A stretch of DNA of 64,000 bases from Pseudomonadota bacterium (lineage in GTDB: Bacteria > Pseudomonadota > Gammaproteobacteria > Burkholderiales > Burkholderiaceae_E). A model generated the notes under the pieces. That model was not told the origin of the DNA. It did no database searches and saw nothing but the letters and a program-made list of their open reading frames with translations. Every line of letters begins with the position of its first letter. Position 1 is the stretch's first letter. Shown here piece after piece: positions 21,725 to 32,762 of this stretch. The stretch is taken from assembly GCA_963204785.1 (NCBI GenBank), contig CAUJHG010000064.1:62001-126000 (forward strand). Direction: 5' to 3'. The position numbers and the translations under genes are program-made.

Positions 21725-23683
21725 ATGAAGACAGCCCTCCAGGCCGCGCTGCGCACTCCCGGCAGTGCCAGTGGCAGTCGCGTGCCCGCGCGTGCGCCGC
21801 ACGCCCCGAACCGATCCTCCCGATCGGCACTGCGCTGCAGCATCTCCGTGCTCTGCGTGCTCGCGCTGAGCGGCTGCGCTGCACTGCTGCCCGGCGGCGG
21901 CGCCTCGCAGCCGACGGCGACCACACCGCAGGGCGGCTCCGCGCCCGCCGCAGCCCCGGCAGGCCCCGGGTCCGCCGAAGGCCGGCCGGCGACGCGGGCT
22001 GCACCGCCGACACGCAGCGTCGCTGCCGCGCACGCCGCCCCCGCCGAGGACCCCGCCACCATCCCGCGGGTCGACCTGACTTCGCAGATCCTCTTCCAGC
22101 TGCTCGCCTCCGAAGTCGCCGCCCAGCGCGGCGAGGTCGGCGGGGCGACCGCCACCTACCTGTCGCTCGCGCGCCAGACGCGCGATCCGCGGCTCGCGCG
22201 GCGCGCAACCGAGCTGGCGCTGGCCGAGCGCTCGCTCGAACGGGCGCTGCAGTCGGCGCAGCTGTGGCGAGAGCTCGCTCCGCAGTCGCCGCTGGCCGCC
22301 CAGACCCTCGAAGCCCTCTGGCTGACCACTGGCCGGCTCGAACCGGCAGAGCCGCTGCTCGCGCAGCGACTGGCGCGGGCACGCGCGAGCGGCCAGCTCG
22401 CCCAGGCCTACCCGGAGCTGCTGCGCCTGCTGATGCGGGCCCCGGATCGCAGCGCCGTGCTGGCCCTGTTCGACCGCCTGGCCGCTGCCGACCAGGACCT
22501 CCCCGAAGCGCGCCTGACCGCCGCCGCGCTTGCCGAGCGCGCCTCCGACGAGGAACGTGCGGCACGCGAGGCCGCCGCCGCGCTGGCGCTGCGGCCGGAC
22601 GACCCGGAAACCGCGGTCGCCGCGGCCCGCTTCGCACAGCGCGCCTCGGGAGGCGTGCCCGCCGCCGCGGCGCTGCTCGACGACTTCCTGCGCCGGCGGC
22701 CCGATGCGCTCGAGGCCCGCTACGCCTATGCGCGCCTGCTGGCCGCACAGGGGCGCAACGCCGACGCGCGCGCGCAGATGGAACTCGCCCTGAAGCAGGA
22801 GCCGAAAAGCCCGGCGATCCTGTTCGCGCTGGCCCAGCTCGCCTACCAGACCCGACAGCCCGATGCCGCCGAAGACTACCTGCGCCGCTACCTCGCGCTT
22901 CCCGACGGGGTGCCGCGCGACCGCAATCCCGCCTGGGTCTTCCTGGCCCAGATCGAGGAGGACCGCGACCGCAACGCAAAGGCGATCGACTGGCTCGCGA
23001 AGGTCACGCCCGGCGAGCAGTACCTGCCCGCACGGATGCGCCGCGCACTGCTGACCGCCCGCCTCGGGCGTCTGGACGAGGCGCGCGAGCTGCTGCACAC
23101 GACCAGCGCCACCAGCGCACGCGAGCGCGCGCAACTGGTCTCCGCCGAGGCCCAGCTGCTGCGCGAGGCGGGCCGCCACGCCGACGCCTTCGAGGTCATC
23201 GACCAGGCACTGCAGGCGAATCCCGACAATGCCGACCTGCTCTACGACCACGCGATGGCCGCCGAGCGGATCGACCGGATCGACCAGACCGAAAGGAGCC
23301 TGCGCCGGCTGATCGAGCTGCGTCCCGACAACGCCCACGCGTACAACGCGCTCGGCTACACCTTCGCGGACCGCAACCTGCGACTGGACGAAGCCAAGGC
23401 GTTGATCGACAAGGCGCTGCAGCTCGCGCCGGACGATCCGCACATCATCGACAGCCTGGGCTGGGTGCTCTACCGGCTCGGCCGGCTCGACGAGGCGCTC
23501 GCACAACTGCAGCGCGCCTGGGAAATCCGCCCGGAGGCCGAGATCGGGGTGCACCTGGGCGAGGTGCTGTGGCGGCTGGGCCGTGCCGACGACGCGCGCA
23601 GGATCTGGCTCGAGGCGCGCAAGCTCGAACCTGCCAGCGAGACGCTGCGCAAGACGCTGGTCCGGCTCGATGTGGCGCTCTGA
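21725..23683 (+). CDS. TPR-repeat lipoprotein
   Basis: A 652-residue secreted TPR protein. The lipobox ALSGC (Cys about residue 51) follows a hydrophobic stretch; the n-region is unusually long, so a start such as GTG near residue 20 is possible. After an Ala/Pro-rich linker, helical TPR pairs run almost to the end. The clearest are in the last 150 residues: [40 protein letters not shown] and [20 protein letters not shown]. It overlaps lolB by 14 nt, a conserved betaproteobacterial neighbourhood, suggesting an envelope role. Function unknown. Confidence 0.85.
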   Translation: MKTALQAALRTPGSASGSRVPARAPHAPNRSSRSALRCSISVLCVLALSGCAALLPGGGASQPTATTPQGGSAPAAAPAGPGSAEGRPATRAAPPTRSVAAAHAAPAEDPATIPRVDLTSQILFQLLASEVAAQRGEVGGATATYLSLARQTRDPRLARRATELALAERSLERALQSAQLWRELAPQSPLAAQTLEALWLTTGRLEPAEPLLAQRLARARASGQLAQAYPELLRLLMRAPDRSAVLALFDRLAAADQDLPEARLTAAALAERASDEERAAREAAAALALRPDDPETAVAAARFAQRASGGVPAAAALLDDFLRRRPDALEARYAYARLLAAQGRNADARAQMELALKQEPKSPAILFALAQLAYQTRQPDAAEDYLRRYLALPDGVPRDRNPAWVFLAQIEEDRDRNAKAIDWLAKVTPGEQYLPARMRRALLTARLGRLDEARELLHTTSATSARERAQLVSAEAQLLREAGRHADAFEVIDQALQANPDNADLLYDHAMAAERIDRIDQTERSLRRLIELRPDNAHAYNALGYTFADRNLRLDEAKALIDKALQLAPDDPHIIDSLGWVLYRLGRLDEALAQLQRAWEIRPEAEIGVHLGEVLWRLGRADDARRIWLEARKLEPASETLRKTLVRLDVAL

Positions 23684-24290
23684 TCTTCCCGACACACCAG
23701 CTCCCGCCCGCAGGTCGCGTCTCGTGGACGCGGCACGGGCGGCCAGCCTGTGCGCCGGCACGCTGCTCGCGGCCGGCTGCGCCACTCCGACTCTGCCCGG
23801 TCCTGCAGCCTCGGGCAGCGACAGCTGGACAGGCCGCTTCGCCGTCACCTGGGTTGCGGCCGACGAGCCAGCGCGCCAGGAGCGTGCGAGCGGCCGCTTC
23901 GCGCTGCGCGAGGCCGCCGGACGCACCGAGCTCGAGGTGTTCTCGCCCTTCGGACAGACGATCGCTCGCGCACTCTCCGACCCCGGAAGCGCCTCGCTCG
24001 AGACCTCCGACGGTCGCCGCTTCGAGGCCGGCGACGCCGAGGCGCTGACCGAATCGGTGCTCGGCTGGCGAGCCCCGGTGCAGTTGCTGCCGGGCTGGCT
24101 GCGCGGCGAGCTCCCCGACCTGTCGGTGAGCTCGGGCTGGCGGGTCAGGGTCGATGCGCGCGAAGGCCGCCGGCCGCAACGGATGACGATCTCCTGGCCC
24201 GCCGGGGCGGTCGGCGTCCCGCAGCAGGTGACGATCCGGCTGGCGCTGGACCCCGACGAGAGCGGCGCGCGCGAGGCGGGCACCCGATGA
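23670..24290 (+). CDS. lolB: Outer-membrane lipoprotein receptor LolB
   Basis: A 206-residue lipoprotein that receives lipoproteins from LolA and inserts them into the outer membrane. I place the start at ATG 23670 ([15 protein letters not shown]), overlapping the TPR gene. The lipobox is LLAAGC. The mature part shows LolB features: WTGRFAVTW, ASGRFALREAAGRTELEVFS, PFGQTIARA and VLGWRAPVQLLPGWLRG. Sequence similarity in this family is low, and the call rests partly on the conserved lolB-ispE order. The stop overlaps ispE (ATGA). Confidence 0.88.
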   Translation: MWRSDLPDTPAPARRSRLVDAARAASLCAGTLLAAGCATPTLPGPAASGSDSWTGRFAVTWVAADEPARQERASGRFALREAAGRTELEVFSPFGQTIARALSDPGSASLETSDGRRFEAGDAEALTESVLGWRAPVQLLPGWLRGELPDLSVSSGWRVRVDAREGRRPQRMTISWPAGAVGVPQQVTIRLALDPDESGAREAGTR

Positions 24291-25210
24291 TCGCGGAGTT
24301 GCGGGACTGCCCGGCCCCCGCGAAGCTGAACCTCTTCCTGCACGTGACCGGTCGGCGGGCCGACGGCTACCATCTGCTCGAGACGGTGTTCGAACTGATC
24401 GACCTGGCCGACACACTGCACTTCCGCCTGCTCGAAGACGGAAGCATCCGCTTGCGCACCCCGCTTCCGGGCGTGCCCGAGGAGACCGACCTCACGGTGC
24501 GCGCCGCGCGCCTGCTCGCGGCGGAATCCGGCTGCCGGCTGGGCGTGGAGATCACGCTCGACAAGCGCATCCCGATGGGCGGCGGGCTGGGCGGCGGAAG
24601 CTCCGACGCGGCGACCACCCTGCTCGCGCTCAACCGCCTCTGGGGACTGGACTGGTCGCCCGCGCGGCTGGAGGCGCTGGCGCTGCGCCTGGGCGCCGAC
24701 GTGCCGGTGTTCGTGCGCGGCCGTCCCGCGTACGCGACCGGAATCGGCGAGCGCCTGCGCCCGCTGGCGCTGCCGAAGCGCTGGTACGTCGTGCTCGCGC
24801 CGCAGGTCTGCGTGCCCACTGCTGCCGTGTTTTCGGCGCCCGAATTGACAAGAGACACGAAACCGCTGAAAATCCACGGTCTTTCGCGGGGCGATTCGGT
24901 GTTTCGCGGAAGGAACGACCTGCAGAGCGTCGTCGTGGCGCGGCAACCCGAGGTTGCCGCAGCGCTCGAAGCCCTGCGACAGGCCGCCAGCGAGGCCGGG
25001 GTACCGGCGCAGCTGGCCCGGATGACCGGCTCTGGCGCCTGCGTGTTCCTCCCGCTGCGCACTGCCTCCGAGGCGAACGCGGTGAAGGAGCGGCTCGAGG
25101 GTCGCACCGATGCCGTCGTCACCGTCGCCGGATCGCTGGCCAGGCATCCGCTTCGCGAGAGGGTCTTCGGGCATGCGGCAGTCCAGCGCAGCGCTTCGCA
25201 GGCCGGATGA
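24287..25210 (+). CDS. ispE: 4-diphosphocytidyl-2-C-methyl-D-erythritol kinase IspE
   Basis: A 307-residue GHMP kinase of the non-mevalonate isoprenoid pathway. It starts at ATG 24287, overlapping lolB by 4 nt. Signatures: PAPAKLNLFLHVTGRRADGY (substrate Lys), HLLETVFELIDLAD, the ATP loop PMGGGLGGGSSDAAT and the C-terminal glycine loop RMTGSGACVF. The middle of the gene (about 24820-24920) is locally AT-richer than its flanks, in the variable loop region. The stop is 5 bp before tRNA-Gln, so the tRNA may be co-transcribed. Confidence 0.96.
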   Translation: MIAELRDCPAPAKLNLFLHVTGRRADGYHLLETVFELIDLADTLHFRLLEDGSIRLRTPLPGVPEETDLTVRAARLLAAESGCRLGVEITLDKRIPMGGGLGGGSSDAATTLLALNRLWGLDWSPARLEALALRLGADVPVFVRGRPAYATGIGERLRPLALPKRWYVVLAPQVCVPTAAVFSAPELTRDTKPLKIHGLSRGDSVFRGRNDLQSVVVARQPEVAAALEALRQAASEAGVPAQLARMTGSGACVFLPLRTASEANAVKERLEGRTDAVVTVAGSLARHPLRERVFGHAAVQRSASQAG

Positions 25211-25215
25211 ACAGA

Positions 25216-25292
25216 TGGGGAGTCGCCAAGTTGGTTAAGGCACCGGATTTTGATTCCGGCATTCGAGGGTTCGAATCCTTCCTCCCCAGCCA
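25216..25292 (+). tRNA. tRNA-Gln (anticodon TTG)
   Basis: A 77-nt cloverleaf with CCA encoded. The acceptor stem TGGGGAG pairs with CTCCCCA, the anticodon stem CCGGA/TCCGG encloses a loop with TTG at positions 34-36, and the T arm contains TTCGAAT. G is the discriminator base. It sits between ispE and prs, a standard betaproteobacterial location. Confidence 0.97.
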
Positions 25293-25360
25293 ACCCCTTC
25301 AGCCCGCGCAGCCCCGCGCCGCGGGCTGATGTTCGCCATTCCTCGCACCCGGATCCGATC

Positions 25361-26344
25361 ATGCAGCTGGCGCAGCCACGCAACGCGGATGTCTTGTCTC
25401 CCGAAGGGCTGATGATCTTCACCGGCAACGCGAACCCGAAGCTCGCCGCCGACGTCGTCTCCCACCTGCAGATCCCCCTTGGCAAGGCCACCGTCGGCCG
25501 CTTCTCCGACGGCGAGGTGATGGTCGAGCTGCTCGAGAACGTCCGCGGCAAGGACGTCTACGTGCTGCAGTCCACCTGCGCGCCCACCAACGATCACCTG
25601 ATGGAAGTGATGATCATGGTCGACGCGCTCAAGCGCGCCTCGGCCGGGCGCATCACTGCAGCGCTGCCCTACTTCGGCTATGCGCGCCAGGACCGTCGGG
25701 TGCGCTCGATGCGCGTCGCGATCAGCGCGAAGGTGGTCGCCAACATGCTGCAGATCGCCGGCGTCGACCGGGTGCTGACCATGGACCTGCACGCCGACCA
25801 GATCCAGGGCTTCTTCGACATCCCGGTCGACAACATCTACGCGGCCCCGATCCTGCTGGCCGACGTGCACAAGCAGCAGATCGACAACGTGGTGGTGGTG
25901 TCCCCGGACGTGGGCGGCGTGGTGCGCGCCCGCGCGCTGGCCAAGCGCCTGGACTGCGACCTGGCGATCATCGACAAGCGCCGGCCCAAGGCCAATGTCG
26001 CCGAGGTGATGAACATCATCGGCGACGTCGCCGACCGCACCTGCGTGATCATGGACGACATGGTCGACACCGCGAACACGCTGGTGAAGGCAGCGGTGGC
26101 GCTCAAGGAACGCGGCGCGCAGCGCGTGCTGGCCTACTGCACGCACCCGGTGCTCTCGGGCGGAGCGGTCGACCGGATCGTCGGCTCCGCGCTCGACGAG
26201 CTCGTGGTCACCGACACCATCCCGCTGCCGAAGGACGCACGGGCCACCTCGAAGATCCGCGTGATCAGCTGCGCACAGCTGCTGGCCGAGACCATCCTGC
26301 GCATCAACCGCGCCGACTCGGTCTCGTCGCTGTTCGTCGACTGA
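25361..26344 (+). CDS. prs: Ribose-phosphate pyrophosphokinase Prs
   Basis: Synthesises PRPP from ribose 5-phosphate and ATP for nucleotide, histidine and tryptophan synthesis. The start ATG 25361 gives 327 residues with a short extension ([16 protein letters not shown]) before the canonical [16 protein letters not shown]. Motifs: [15 protein letters not shown], the ribose-5-phosphate/metal site [19 protein letters not shown] and the PRPP loop [13 protein letters not shown]. The ATG at residue 18 is a possible alternative start. Confidence 0.96.
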   Translation: MQLAQPRNADVLSPEGLMIFTGNANPKLAADVVSHLQIPLGKATVGRFSDGEVMVELLENVRGKDVYVLQSTCAPTNDHLMEVMIMVDALKRASAGRITAALPYFGYARQDRRVRSMRVAISAKVVANMLQIAGVDRVLTMDLHADQIQGFFDIPVDNIYAAPILLADVHKQQIDNVVVVSPDVGGVVRARALAKRLDCDLAIIDKRRPKANVAEVMNIIGDVADRTCVIMDDMVDTANTLVKAAVALKERGAQRVLAYCTHPVLSGGAVDRIVGSALDELVVTDTIPLPKDARATSKIRVISCAQLLAETILRINRADSVSSLFVD

Positions 26345-26441
26345 CCCGACCCCTTTCACTGCCCGGGCCGCGCTGCGGCTGCGGGCGCACGCAACGCCCC
26401 GCGCTCTGGTCGCGGACACGGGGCAACACCAGGAGTGAACG

Positions 26442-27038
26442 ATGACAGTCGTCGCCAACACAAGGAACGCGCAAGGTACGGGTGCGAGCCGCCGTCTGCG
26501 CAGGGCCGGCAAGGTGCCGGGGATCGTCTACGGCGGCAGCGCCACCCCGACCGCGATCGAGCTCGACCACAACGACCTGTTCCACGCGCTGCGCGTCGAG
26601 AGCTTCCACTCGTCGATCCTCGACATGGAACTCGACGGCAAGCCCGAGCAGGTGCTGCTGCGCGCCGTGCAGTGGCATCCGTACAAGCAGCAGGTGCTGC
26701 ACATCGACTTCCAGCGGGTCGACGCGAACCAGAAGCTCACCGTGAAGGTGCCGCTGCACTTCGTCAACCAGGACGTGTCGCCGGCAGTCAAGCTCTCGGG
26801 CGCGATCATCGGTCACGTGCTCACCGAGATCGAGATCTCCTGCCTGCCGGGCAAGCTGCCCGAGTTCATCACGGTCGACCTGGCCGGGCTCGAGGTCGGC
26901 AAGACCGTCCACGTGCGCGACATCCCGATGCCCGAGGGCGTCACCGCGGTGCTGCGCGAGGGCGAGAACCCGGCGGTCATCAGCATCACCGTGCCTGCGG
27001 GCGGCGAGGAAGCCGCCACCGAGGAAGGCAAGAAGTAA
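26442..27038 (+). CDS. rplY: 50S ribosomal protein L25 / general stress protein Ctc
   Basis: A 198-residue long-form L25 (Ctc/TL5 type), with the 5S-rRNA-binding domain first ([20 protein letters not shown]) and a C-terminal beta domain ([20 protein letters not shown], then [12 protein letters not shown]). The tail is acidic and Lys-ended. ACCAGGAGTG provides a good ribosome-binding site 7 nt before the ATG. The prs-rplY-pth order is conserved. Confidence 0.96.
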   Translation: MTVVANTRNAQGTGASRRLRRAGKVPGIVYGGSATPTAIELDHNDLFHALRVESFHSSILDMELDGKPEQVLLRAVQWHPYKQQVLHIDFQRVDANQKLTVKVPLHFVNQDVSPAVKLSGAIIGHVLTEIEISCLPGKLPEFITVDLAGLEVGKTVHVRDIPMPEGVTAVLREGENPAVISITVPAGGEEAATEEGKK

Positions 27039-27060
27039 GGCAGCGCAGGCTGCTGCGCAG

Positions 27061-27087
27061 CGAGGCCCGGGCCGGTCCCGGGCCTCG
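27061..27087 (+). terminator. Rho-independent-like terminator after rplY
   Basis: An 11-bp perfect stem (CGAGGCCCGGG/CCCGGGCCTCG) with a 5-nt loop (27072-27076) begins 22 nt after the rplY stop and is followed by TCGTTT. The stem is very strong, but the T-run is short. Confidence 0.65.
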
Positions 27088-27125
27088 TCGTTTCCGCGGC
27101 GCGCCAGCACCCCACCCGGATCGAG

Positions 27126-27725
27126 ATGAGCGGCATCCGACTGATCATCGGGCTGGGCAACCCCGGCCCCGAGCACGAACACGACCGGCACAACGCCGGC
27201 TTCTGGTTCGTCGACGCGATCGCGCGCGCCTACCGCGGCGCCCTGGTGCGCGAAGCGAAGTTCTTCGGCGCGGTCGCCAGAGTGCAGATCGAGGGCGAGC
27301 AGGTGCGGCTGCTGCAGCCACACACCTACATGAATCGCTCGGGCCAGGCGGCCGCGGCGCTGGCGGGCTTCTACCGGATCGCTCCGGACCAGATCCTGGT
27401 CGCGCACGACGAGCTCGACCTGCTGCCCGGCCAGGCCAGGCTCAAGAAGGGCGGCGGCAGCGCCGGCCACAACGGCCTGAAGGACCTCACGGCGAGGCTC
27501 GGCGGCCCCGACTACTGGCGGCTGCGCCTGGGGATCGGGCACCCGCGCACCCTGCAGCTGAATCAGCAGGTGGTCGACTTCGTCCTCCACCGGCCGAGCC
27601 GTGAGCATCGGGAGGCGATCGACCGGGAGATCGAGCGCGCGGTCCAGGTGCTGGGCGACTGCGTCGCCGACCGGATGCCCAGCGCGATGCAGCGTCTGCA
27701 CACGCAGGATCGGCAAGCGGACTGA
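27126..27725 (+). CDS. pth: Peptidyl-tRNA hydrolase Pth
   Basis: A 199-residue enzyme recycling peptidyl-tRNA. Motifs: [20 protein letters not shown], which contains the conserved Asn and the catalytic His, [32 protein letters not shown], and [19 protein letters not shown] with the conserved Asp, then AGHNGLKDL. Length and order of motifs are normal. The next gene starts 2 nt after the stop. Confidence 0.97.
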   Translation: MSGIRLIIGLGNPGPEHEHDRHNAGFWFVDAIARAYRGALVREAKFFGAVARVQIEGEQVRLLQPHTYMNRSGQAAAALAGFYRIAPDQILVAHDELDLLPGQARLKKGGGSAGHNGLKDLTARLGGPDYWRLRLGIGHPRTLQLNQQVVDFVLHRPSREHREAIDREIERAVQVLGDCVADRMPSAMQRLHTQDRQAD

Positions 27726-27727
27726 GC

Positions 27728-28900
27728 ATGCCCGCGGCCGGGATTCCTGCGCACGAGCCCGTCCGCCGGAAGCAGCAGGCGGTTCACGTCCCGGCGATCG
27801 ATGCCCTGCGCGGGCTTGCAGTCCTGCTGGTGTGGCTGCATCACCTGCAGGCCTATTGCCGGATCGACCTGCTTCTGCCCGGACGCATCGGCGGTCTGAT
27901 CGGCGTCCAGCTGTTCTTCGTGATCAGCGGCTACCTGATCATGCGCAGCGCCTTGGGCGAGACCCTGGCCGGCTACGCGGTGCGCCGGATCCTGCGCATC
28001 TTCCCCTGCTACTGGATCGTCGTGCTCACCGTCACGCTGCTGTCGCCGCGCGTGTCGCTCGGGCTCGTGCACCAGGAGCCGCTCGCGTTCGTGGCGAACC
28101 TGCTCGCACTCTCGCACTGGTGGCCGCCATCGCTGCAGTTCTTCGACGTGACCACCGTGAGCTGGACCCTGAGCATCGAGCTGGCGTGGTACCTGCTCGC
28201 GCCCCTGCTCGCCTGGTGGCTGGGCTCCTGCGGCACCGGGGCCGGACGCTGGCTCGGCATGGGCGCCACAGCGCTGCTGCTGTCGAGCGGCTGGGTGCTG
28301 GCCGCCCAGGGCGGTCACCTGGACGCCGTGTTCGCTCCCGGGATCGCAGCGGCGGGAGTCAGCCCCGTGAACGGGTTCATGCGCTTCGCATACATCGTCA
28401 ATGCCGCCCCCGCCCAGCTGGTGTTCTTCGTCGCGGGCGCACTGGTGCTGCGCTTCGAAGTCCTGCTGCGCAGCCTGCCGACCGCGATGCTCGCGCTCGC
28501 CATCCTCGCGACCGTGCCTGTCGTGGAACGCTGGAACGCTGCGCTGGGCCTGCATCCGTCCTTCGTCTCAGGCATCGGGCTGACGGCGCTGTTCGTGCTG
28601 GCGATCGGCGCGGCGAGGGAAGCAGACCGCAACCCCTCGAAGCCCGTTGCCTGGAGCTTGCTCGTCGCGGGACTGACGAGGCTGGGCAGGATCTCGTATC
28701 CGGTCTACCTCGTGCACGTCCCCGTGCTGGTGGCCGCGCTGGCGCTGCTGCCCGAGCGTGAGGGGACCTCGTCGTGGCCTGCAGCAGTGCTCGCGATTCC
28801 GGTCACCCTGGCGCTCGCCAGCCTGCTCCACCACGCGGTCGAGCGTCCCGGGATCGCCCTTGGCAGGCGCCTGTCGGCTCGGCGCCCTGCCCGCGGCTGA
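27728..28900 (+). CDS. Acyltransferase family 3 membrane protein (OafA/OatA-like)
   Basis: A 390-residue polytopic membrane protein. The N-terminus PAIDALRGLAVLLVWLHHLQ carries the family's conserved Arg and the catalytic His-containing stretch. GVQLFFVISGYLIMRSALGE and VSWTLSIELAWYLLAPLLA are further diagnostic elements. About ten hydrophobic segments are visible, ending with LTRLGRISYPVYLVHVPVL. Such enzymes O-acetylate or acylate surface polysaccharides; the substrate here is unknown. It begins 2 nt after pth, an unusual insertion into the pth-ychF neighbourhood. Confidence 0.88.
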   Translation: MPAAGIPAHEPVRRKQQAVHVPAIDALRGLAVLLVWLHHLQAYCRIDLLLPGRIGGLIGVQLFFVISGYLIMRSALGETLAGYAVRRILRIFPCYWIVVLTVTLLSPRVSLGLVHQEPLAFVANLLALSHWWPPSLQFFDVTTVSWTLSIELAWYLLAPLLAWWLGSCGTGAGRWLGMGATALLLSSGWVLAAQGGHLDAVFAPGIAAAGVSPVNGFMRFAYIVNAAPAQLVFFVAGALVLRFEVLLRSLPTAMLALAILATVPVVERWNAALGLHPSFVSGIGLTALFVLAIGAAREADRNPSKPVAWSLLVAGLTRLGRISYPVYLVHVPVLVAALALLPEREGTSSWPAAVLAIPVTLALASLLHHAVERPGIALGRRLSARRPARG

Positions 28901-28970
28901 CGAGGCGGTGCGCAGCAAGGCGCCGGGATCCGCCGACGACAGCCTCTTGCGGGCGCAGCCGCGCAGGCGA

Positions 28971-29888
28971 TCAGCCGTGCTCGTTCGCCACGCCCGCGAC
29001 CACGTGCCCGGCAGGCGCCACGCGGGCGGCCGATTCGCAGTGCCCGGTCTGATCGTCGAAGAAGAAGTCGGGCTCGAAGGCCGCCAGGAAGGGGCCCTTG
29101 GCGAGGCCGCCGAGGAACATCGCCTCGTCGACCTCCACCCCCCAGTCCATCAGCGTGCGGATCGCGCGCTCGTGCGCCGGCGCGCTGCGTGCCGTGACCA
29201 GCGCAGTGCGGATGCGCATCCCGCCGCTGCCGCCTTCGCCCTGCAGGCGGTGCAGCGCTTCGAGCAGCGGCTTGAACGGACCGGGCGGCAGCGGGCGCGC
29301 CAGGTTCTCGTCCTCGTGGCGCTGGAAGGCGCCCAAGCCCTCGCGCTGGAAGACGCGCTCGGACTCGTCGGAGAAGAGCACCGCGTCACCGTCGAAGGCG
29401 ATGCGCAGTTCGTCCGGGTGCGACTCGGACGCCTTGACCGACTCCGAGTACACGCGCGCCGCCGGAATTCCGGCCCCGAGCGCCGCGCGCACGTCCTCGC
29501 CGTTGGCCGACAGGAACAGATTCGCCTTCAGCGGCGCCAGGTAGGGCCAGGGGATGCGCCCGCGAGTGAAGATCCCGCGCTCGAGACGCAGCCCCGCATG
29601 ACGGGCGGAGCGGAACACGCGCAGGCCGCTGACCGGGTCGTTGCGCGAGACCACTGCAACCTCGACCAGCCGCTCGCGCTCGGGGACGTCGGGGGCGTCG
29701 AAGGCCAGCAGCTTGCGCACCAGCGCGCAGGCGACTCCCGGCGGCGCCGGCTGCTCCAGGCGCGCACGCTGCAGCGCCATGTAGGAGGCGTCGTCATCGC
29801 GCTCGAAGACGCGGTTCTCCTCCTCGAAGTCGAAGACCGCGCGCGAGGAGATCGCGACGACCAGCTTTCCTTCCAGCGTGGCGGGCAT
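28971..29888 (-). CDS. 5'-nucleotidase, NT5C1-like family
   Basis: A 305-residue protein starting at ATG 29888 (MPATLEGKLVVAISSRAVFD). It resembles the cytosolic 5'-nucleotidase I family, which dephosphorylates (deoxy)nucleoside monophosphates. Visible features are VVSRNDPVSGLRVFRSARHA, LFLSANGEDVRAALGAGIPA, the haloacid-type DxDxV motif LRIAFDGDAVLFSDESE, and the C-terminal EPDFFFDDQTGHCESA with paired Asp. It is convergent with the acyltransferase gene and divergent from the ackA side. The 70-bp gap at 28901-28970 shows nothing clear. Confidence 0.82.
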   Translation of the reverse strand: MPATLEGKLVVAISSRAVFDFEEENRVFERDDDASYMALQRARLEQPAPPGVACALVRKLLAFDAPDVPERERLVEVAVVSRNDPVSGLRVFRSARHAGLRLERGIFTRGRIPWPYLAPLKANLFLSANGEDVRAALGAGIPAARVYSESVKASESHPDELRIAFDGDAVLFSDESERVFQREGLGAFQRHEDENLARPLPPGPFKPLLEALHRLQGEGGSGGMRIRTALVTARSAPAHERAIRTLMDWGVEVDEAMFLGGLAKGPFLAAFEPDFFFDDQTGHCESAARVAPAGHVVAGVANEHG

Positions 29889-30055
29889 GGCGGGCTTCCG
29901 GTGCGCAGGCAGTGGGGCCGCGGTCGGGCCGCAGCGGTGAGCGCCGATGATAGCGCCGGCCCGGTTTGCTTTTCCTCTCCCCACCCGGACAATCCGGCGC
30001 TGCCGCCGCGGCCGGGTCCGCGGCCGGAGCCACGAACCCACGCACCCGCAGCCCG

Positions 30056-30190
30056 ATGGCCCTCTCCAACCGGCTCTTCGACGAGATCAAGATCGACGAC
30101 GTCGCCCGCGCGCGACTGGTGTCCTGCGCGCTCGCAGTGCCTCACGATCGCTGGCGCAGCGGCGCCGCCGCACAGGAGGCAGGCGCATGA
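30056..30190 (+). pseudogene. Probable relic of a MaoC-Pta fusion gene upstream of ackA
   Basis: A 44-codon frame ending with an ATGA overlap onto ackA. Its first 20 or so residues (MALSNRLFDEIKIDDVARAR) resemble the N-terminus of the bifunctional enoyl-CoA hydratase/phosphate acetyltransferase that often precedes ackA in Betaproteobacteria. After that the similarity stops, and the catalytic MaoC and Pta domains are absent. I infer an in-frame deletion that kept the start and the coupling to ackA. It could alternatively be a short leader peptide. No intact pta is in the window. Confidence 0.5.
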
Positions 30191-31458
30191 GACATCTGCT
30201 GGTGCTCAACGCCGGCTCCTCGTCGCTGAAGTTCGCGCTGTTCGCCGAGGAACGGGACAGGCTGCGCGAACTGCTGCGCGGACAGATCGAGGGCCTGCCC
30301 AGGCGGCCGCGGCTGGAGGTCGACCGCACGGTCTCCCGGCCCGACGGCGACGACGGCGCGCCACCGCGGCGCCAGCGCGCCGCCGAGCACAGCTGGAGCA
30401 GCGACGACCCGCAGGCGCCGCGCGACGTCCACGCGGCGCTCGACGTGGTCATGGCCTGGCTGCAGCAACAGGTCAGGCCGCTGGCGGTGCGCGCGGTCGG
30501 CCACCGCGTGGTGCACGGCGGGGCCGCGTACGCCGCGCCGATCCTGGTCGACGAACCCGAGCTCGCGCAGCTGCAGCGGCTGGTCCCGCTGGCGCCGCTG
30601 CACGAGCCGCACAACCTCGAGGGGGTGCGTGCGGCGCGCGAGCGCTTCCCGGGCGTGCCGCAGATCGCGTGCTTCGACACCGCCTTCCACCGCGGGCATG
30701 CCTTCCCCGAGGAGACCTTCGCCCTGCCGCGCGAGTTCTACGACGCGGGCGTGCGCCGCTACGGTTTCCATGGCCTGTCCTACGAGTACGTCGCCGACCG
30801 GCTCGCGCAGCTCTCGCCGCGCGCCGGGCGCGGTCGCGTGGTGGTCGCCCACCTGGGCAGCGGCGCCTCGGCCTGTGCAATCCGCAACGGCCGCTCGGTG
30901 GCCTCGACCATGGGCTTCACCGCGCTCGACGGACTGGTGATGGGCACGCGCCCGGGCCAGATCGACCCCGGCGTGCTGCTGTGGATGATGAGCGACCGGG
31001 GAATGGACGCGGCAGCGATCTCCGAGCTGCTCTACACGCGCTCCGGGCTGATGGGCCTGTCCGGGATCTCCAACGACATGCGCGACCTGCGGGCCAGCCC
31101 CGAACCGTCCGCACACGAGGCGATCGAGGTCTTCGTCGCGCGCCTGGTGCGCGAGCTGGGCGCACTGACCGCGGTGCTCGAGGGCCTGGACGCGCTCGCC
31201 TTCACCGCGGGGATCGGCGAGAACGATGCGCTGCTGCGCAGCCAGGCCTGCGCCCGGCTGGGCTGGCTGGGGGTGGAGCTCGACGCGGTCGCCAACGCCG
31301 CCCACGGTCGCGGCAGCGACGGGCTGATCTCTACCCCGGGCTCGCGCGTCGAGGTGCGCGTGATTCCCACGGACGAGGAGCGGATGATCGCGCGCCACGT
31401 CCAGCAGGTGCTGGCACAGTCGCCGGCTTGCGACGCCGAACGCGCCGAACCGGCCTGA
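30187..31458 (+). CDS. ackA: Acetate kinase AckA
   Basis: A 423-residue enzyme interconverting acetate plus ATP and acetyl phosphate. Start ATG 30187 lies inside the ATGA overlap with the upstream relic. Signatures: [16 protein letters not shown] at the N-terminus, [71 protein letters not shown] and [13 protein letters not shown]. Residues 28-75 are a Arg/Pro-rich, locally divergent insertion. With no pta partner visible, the acetyl-phosphate source is unclear. Confidence 0.95.
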   Translation: MRHLLVLNAGSSSLKFALFAEERDRLRELLRGQIEGLPRRPRLEVDRTVSRPDGDDGAPPRRQRAAEHSWSSDDPQAPRDVHAALDVVMAWLQQQVRPLAVRAVGHRVVHGGAAYAAPILVDEPELAQLQRLVPLAPLHEPHNLEGVRAARERFPGVPQIACFDTAFHRGHAFPEETFALPREFYDAGVRRYGFHGLSYEYVADRLAQLSPRAGRGRVVVAHLGSGASACAIRNGRSVASTMGFTALDGLVMGTRPGQIDPGVLLWMMSDRGMDAAAISELLYTRSGLMGLSGISNDMRDLRASPEPSAHEAIEVFVARLVRELGALTAVLEGLDALAFTAGIGENDALLRSQACARLGWLGVELDAVANAAHGRGSDGLISTPGSRVEVRVIPTDEERMIARHVQQVLAQSPACDAERAEPA

Positions 31459-31537
31459 GCGCGGCCGGCGCGCCGGGGCGCGCGCAGGCCACGCGCCCCC
31501 TCCCGGCTACAATGCGGCCCTCCGGAAAGGTATCCAC

Positions 31538-32632
<1,095 letters not shown>

Positions 32633-32655
32633 CGATTTTTGCTGGATCTCGATGG

Positions 32656-32731
32656 CGCTCAGTAGCGCTTGGTAGACAGATTGGACCTTTGTAAATCAAT
32701 GGGTTGCATAAACAATACGGTCTACTGAGCG
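32656..32731. repeat. Inverted repeat CGCTCAGTAG/CTACTGAGCG inside the left end
   Basis: A perfect 10-bp inverted repeat with arms at 32656-32665 and 32722-32731, accompanied by an inner GTAGAC/GTCTAC pair (32672-32677, 32720-32725). It lies between attL and the GGGGGTA repeats upstream of the integrase. It may bind integrase or excisionase, or form the integrase leader; this is inference from position. Confidence 0.5.
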
Positions 32732-32762
32732 TTCCTATTGTTCATTGAGGTCTGAAAAATTC

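Noticed and set aside
21605-25174. 1189-residue minus-strand open frame
   Set aside because: It is antisense to the TPR lipoprotein, lolB and ispE, all of which have clear motifs and overlapping starts. Only its extreme end overlaps mutM territory.
25216-25292. tRNA-Gln as the attachment site of the island
   Set aside because: The tRNA is intact with host genes on both sides, and its 3' end is not repeated at 50.7 kb; the ychF repeat explains the boundaries better.
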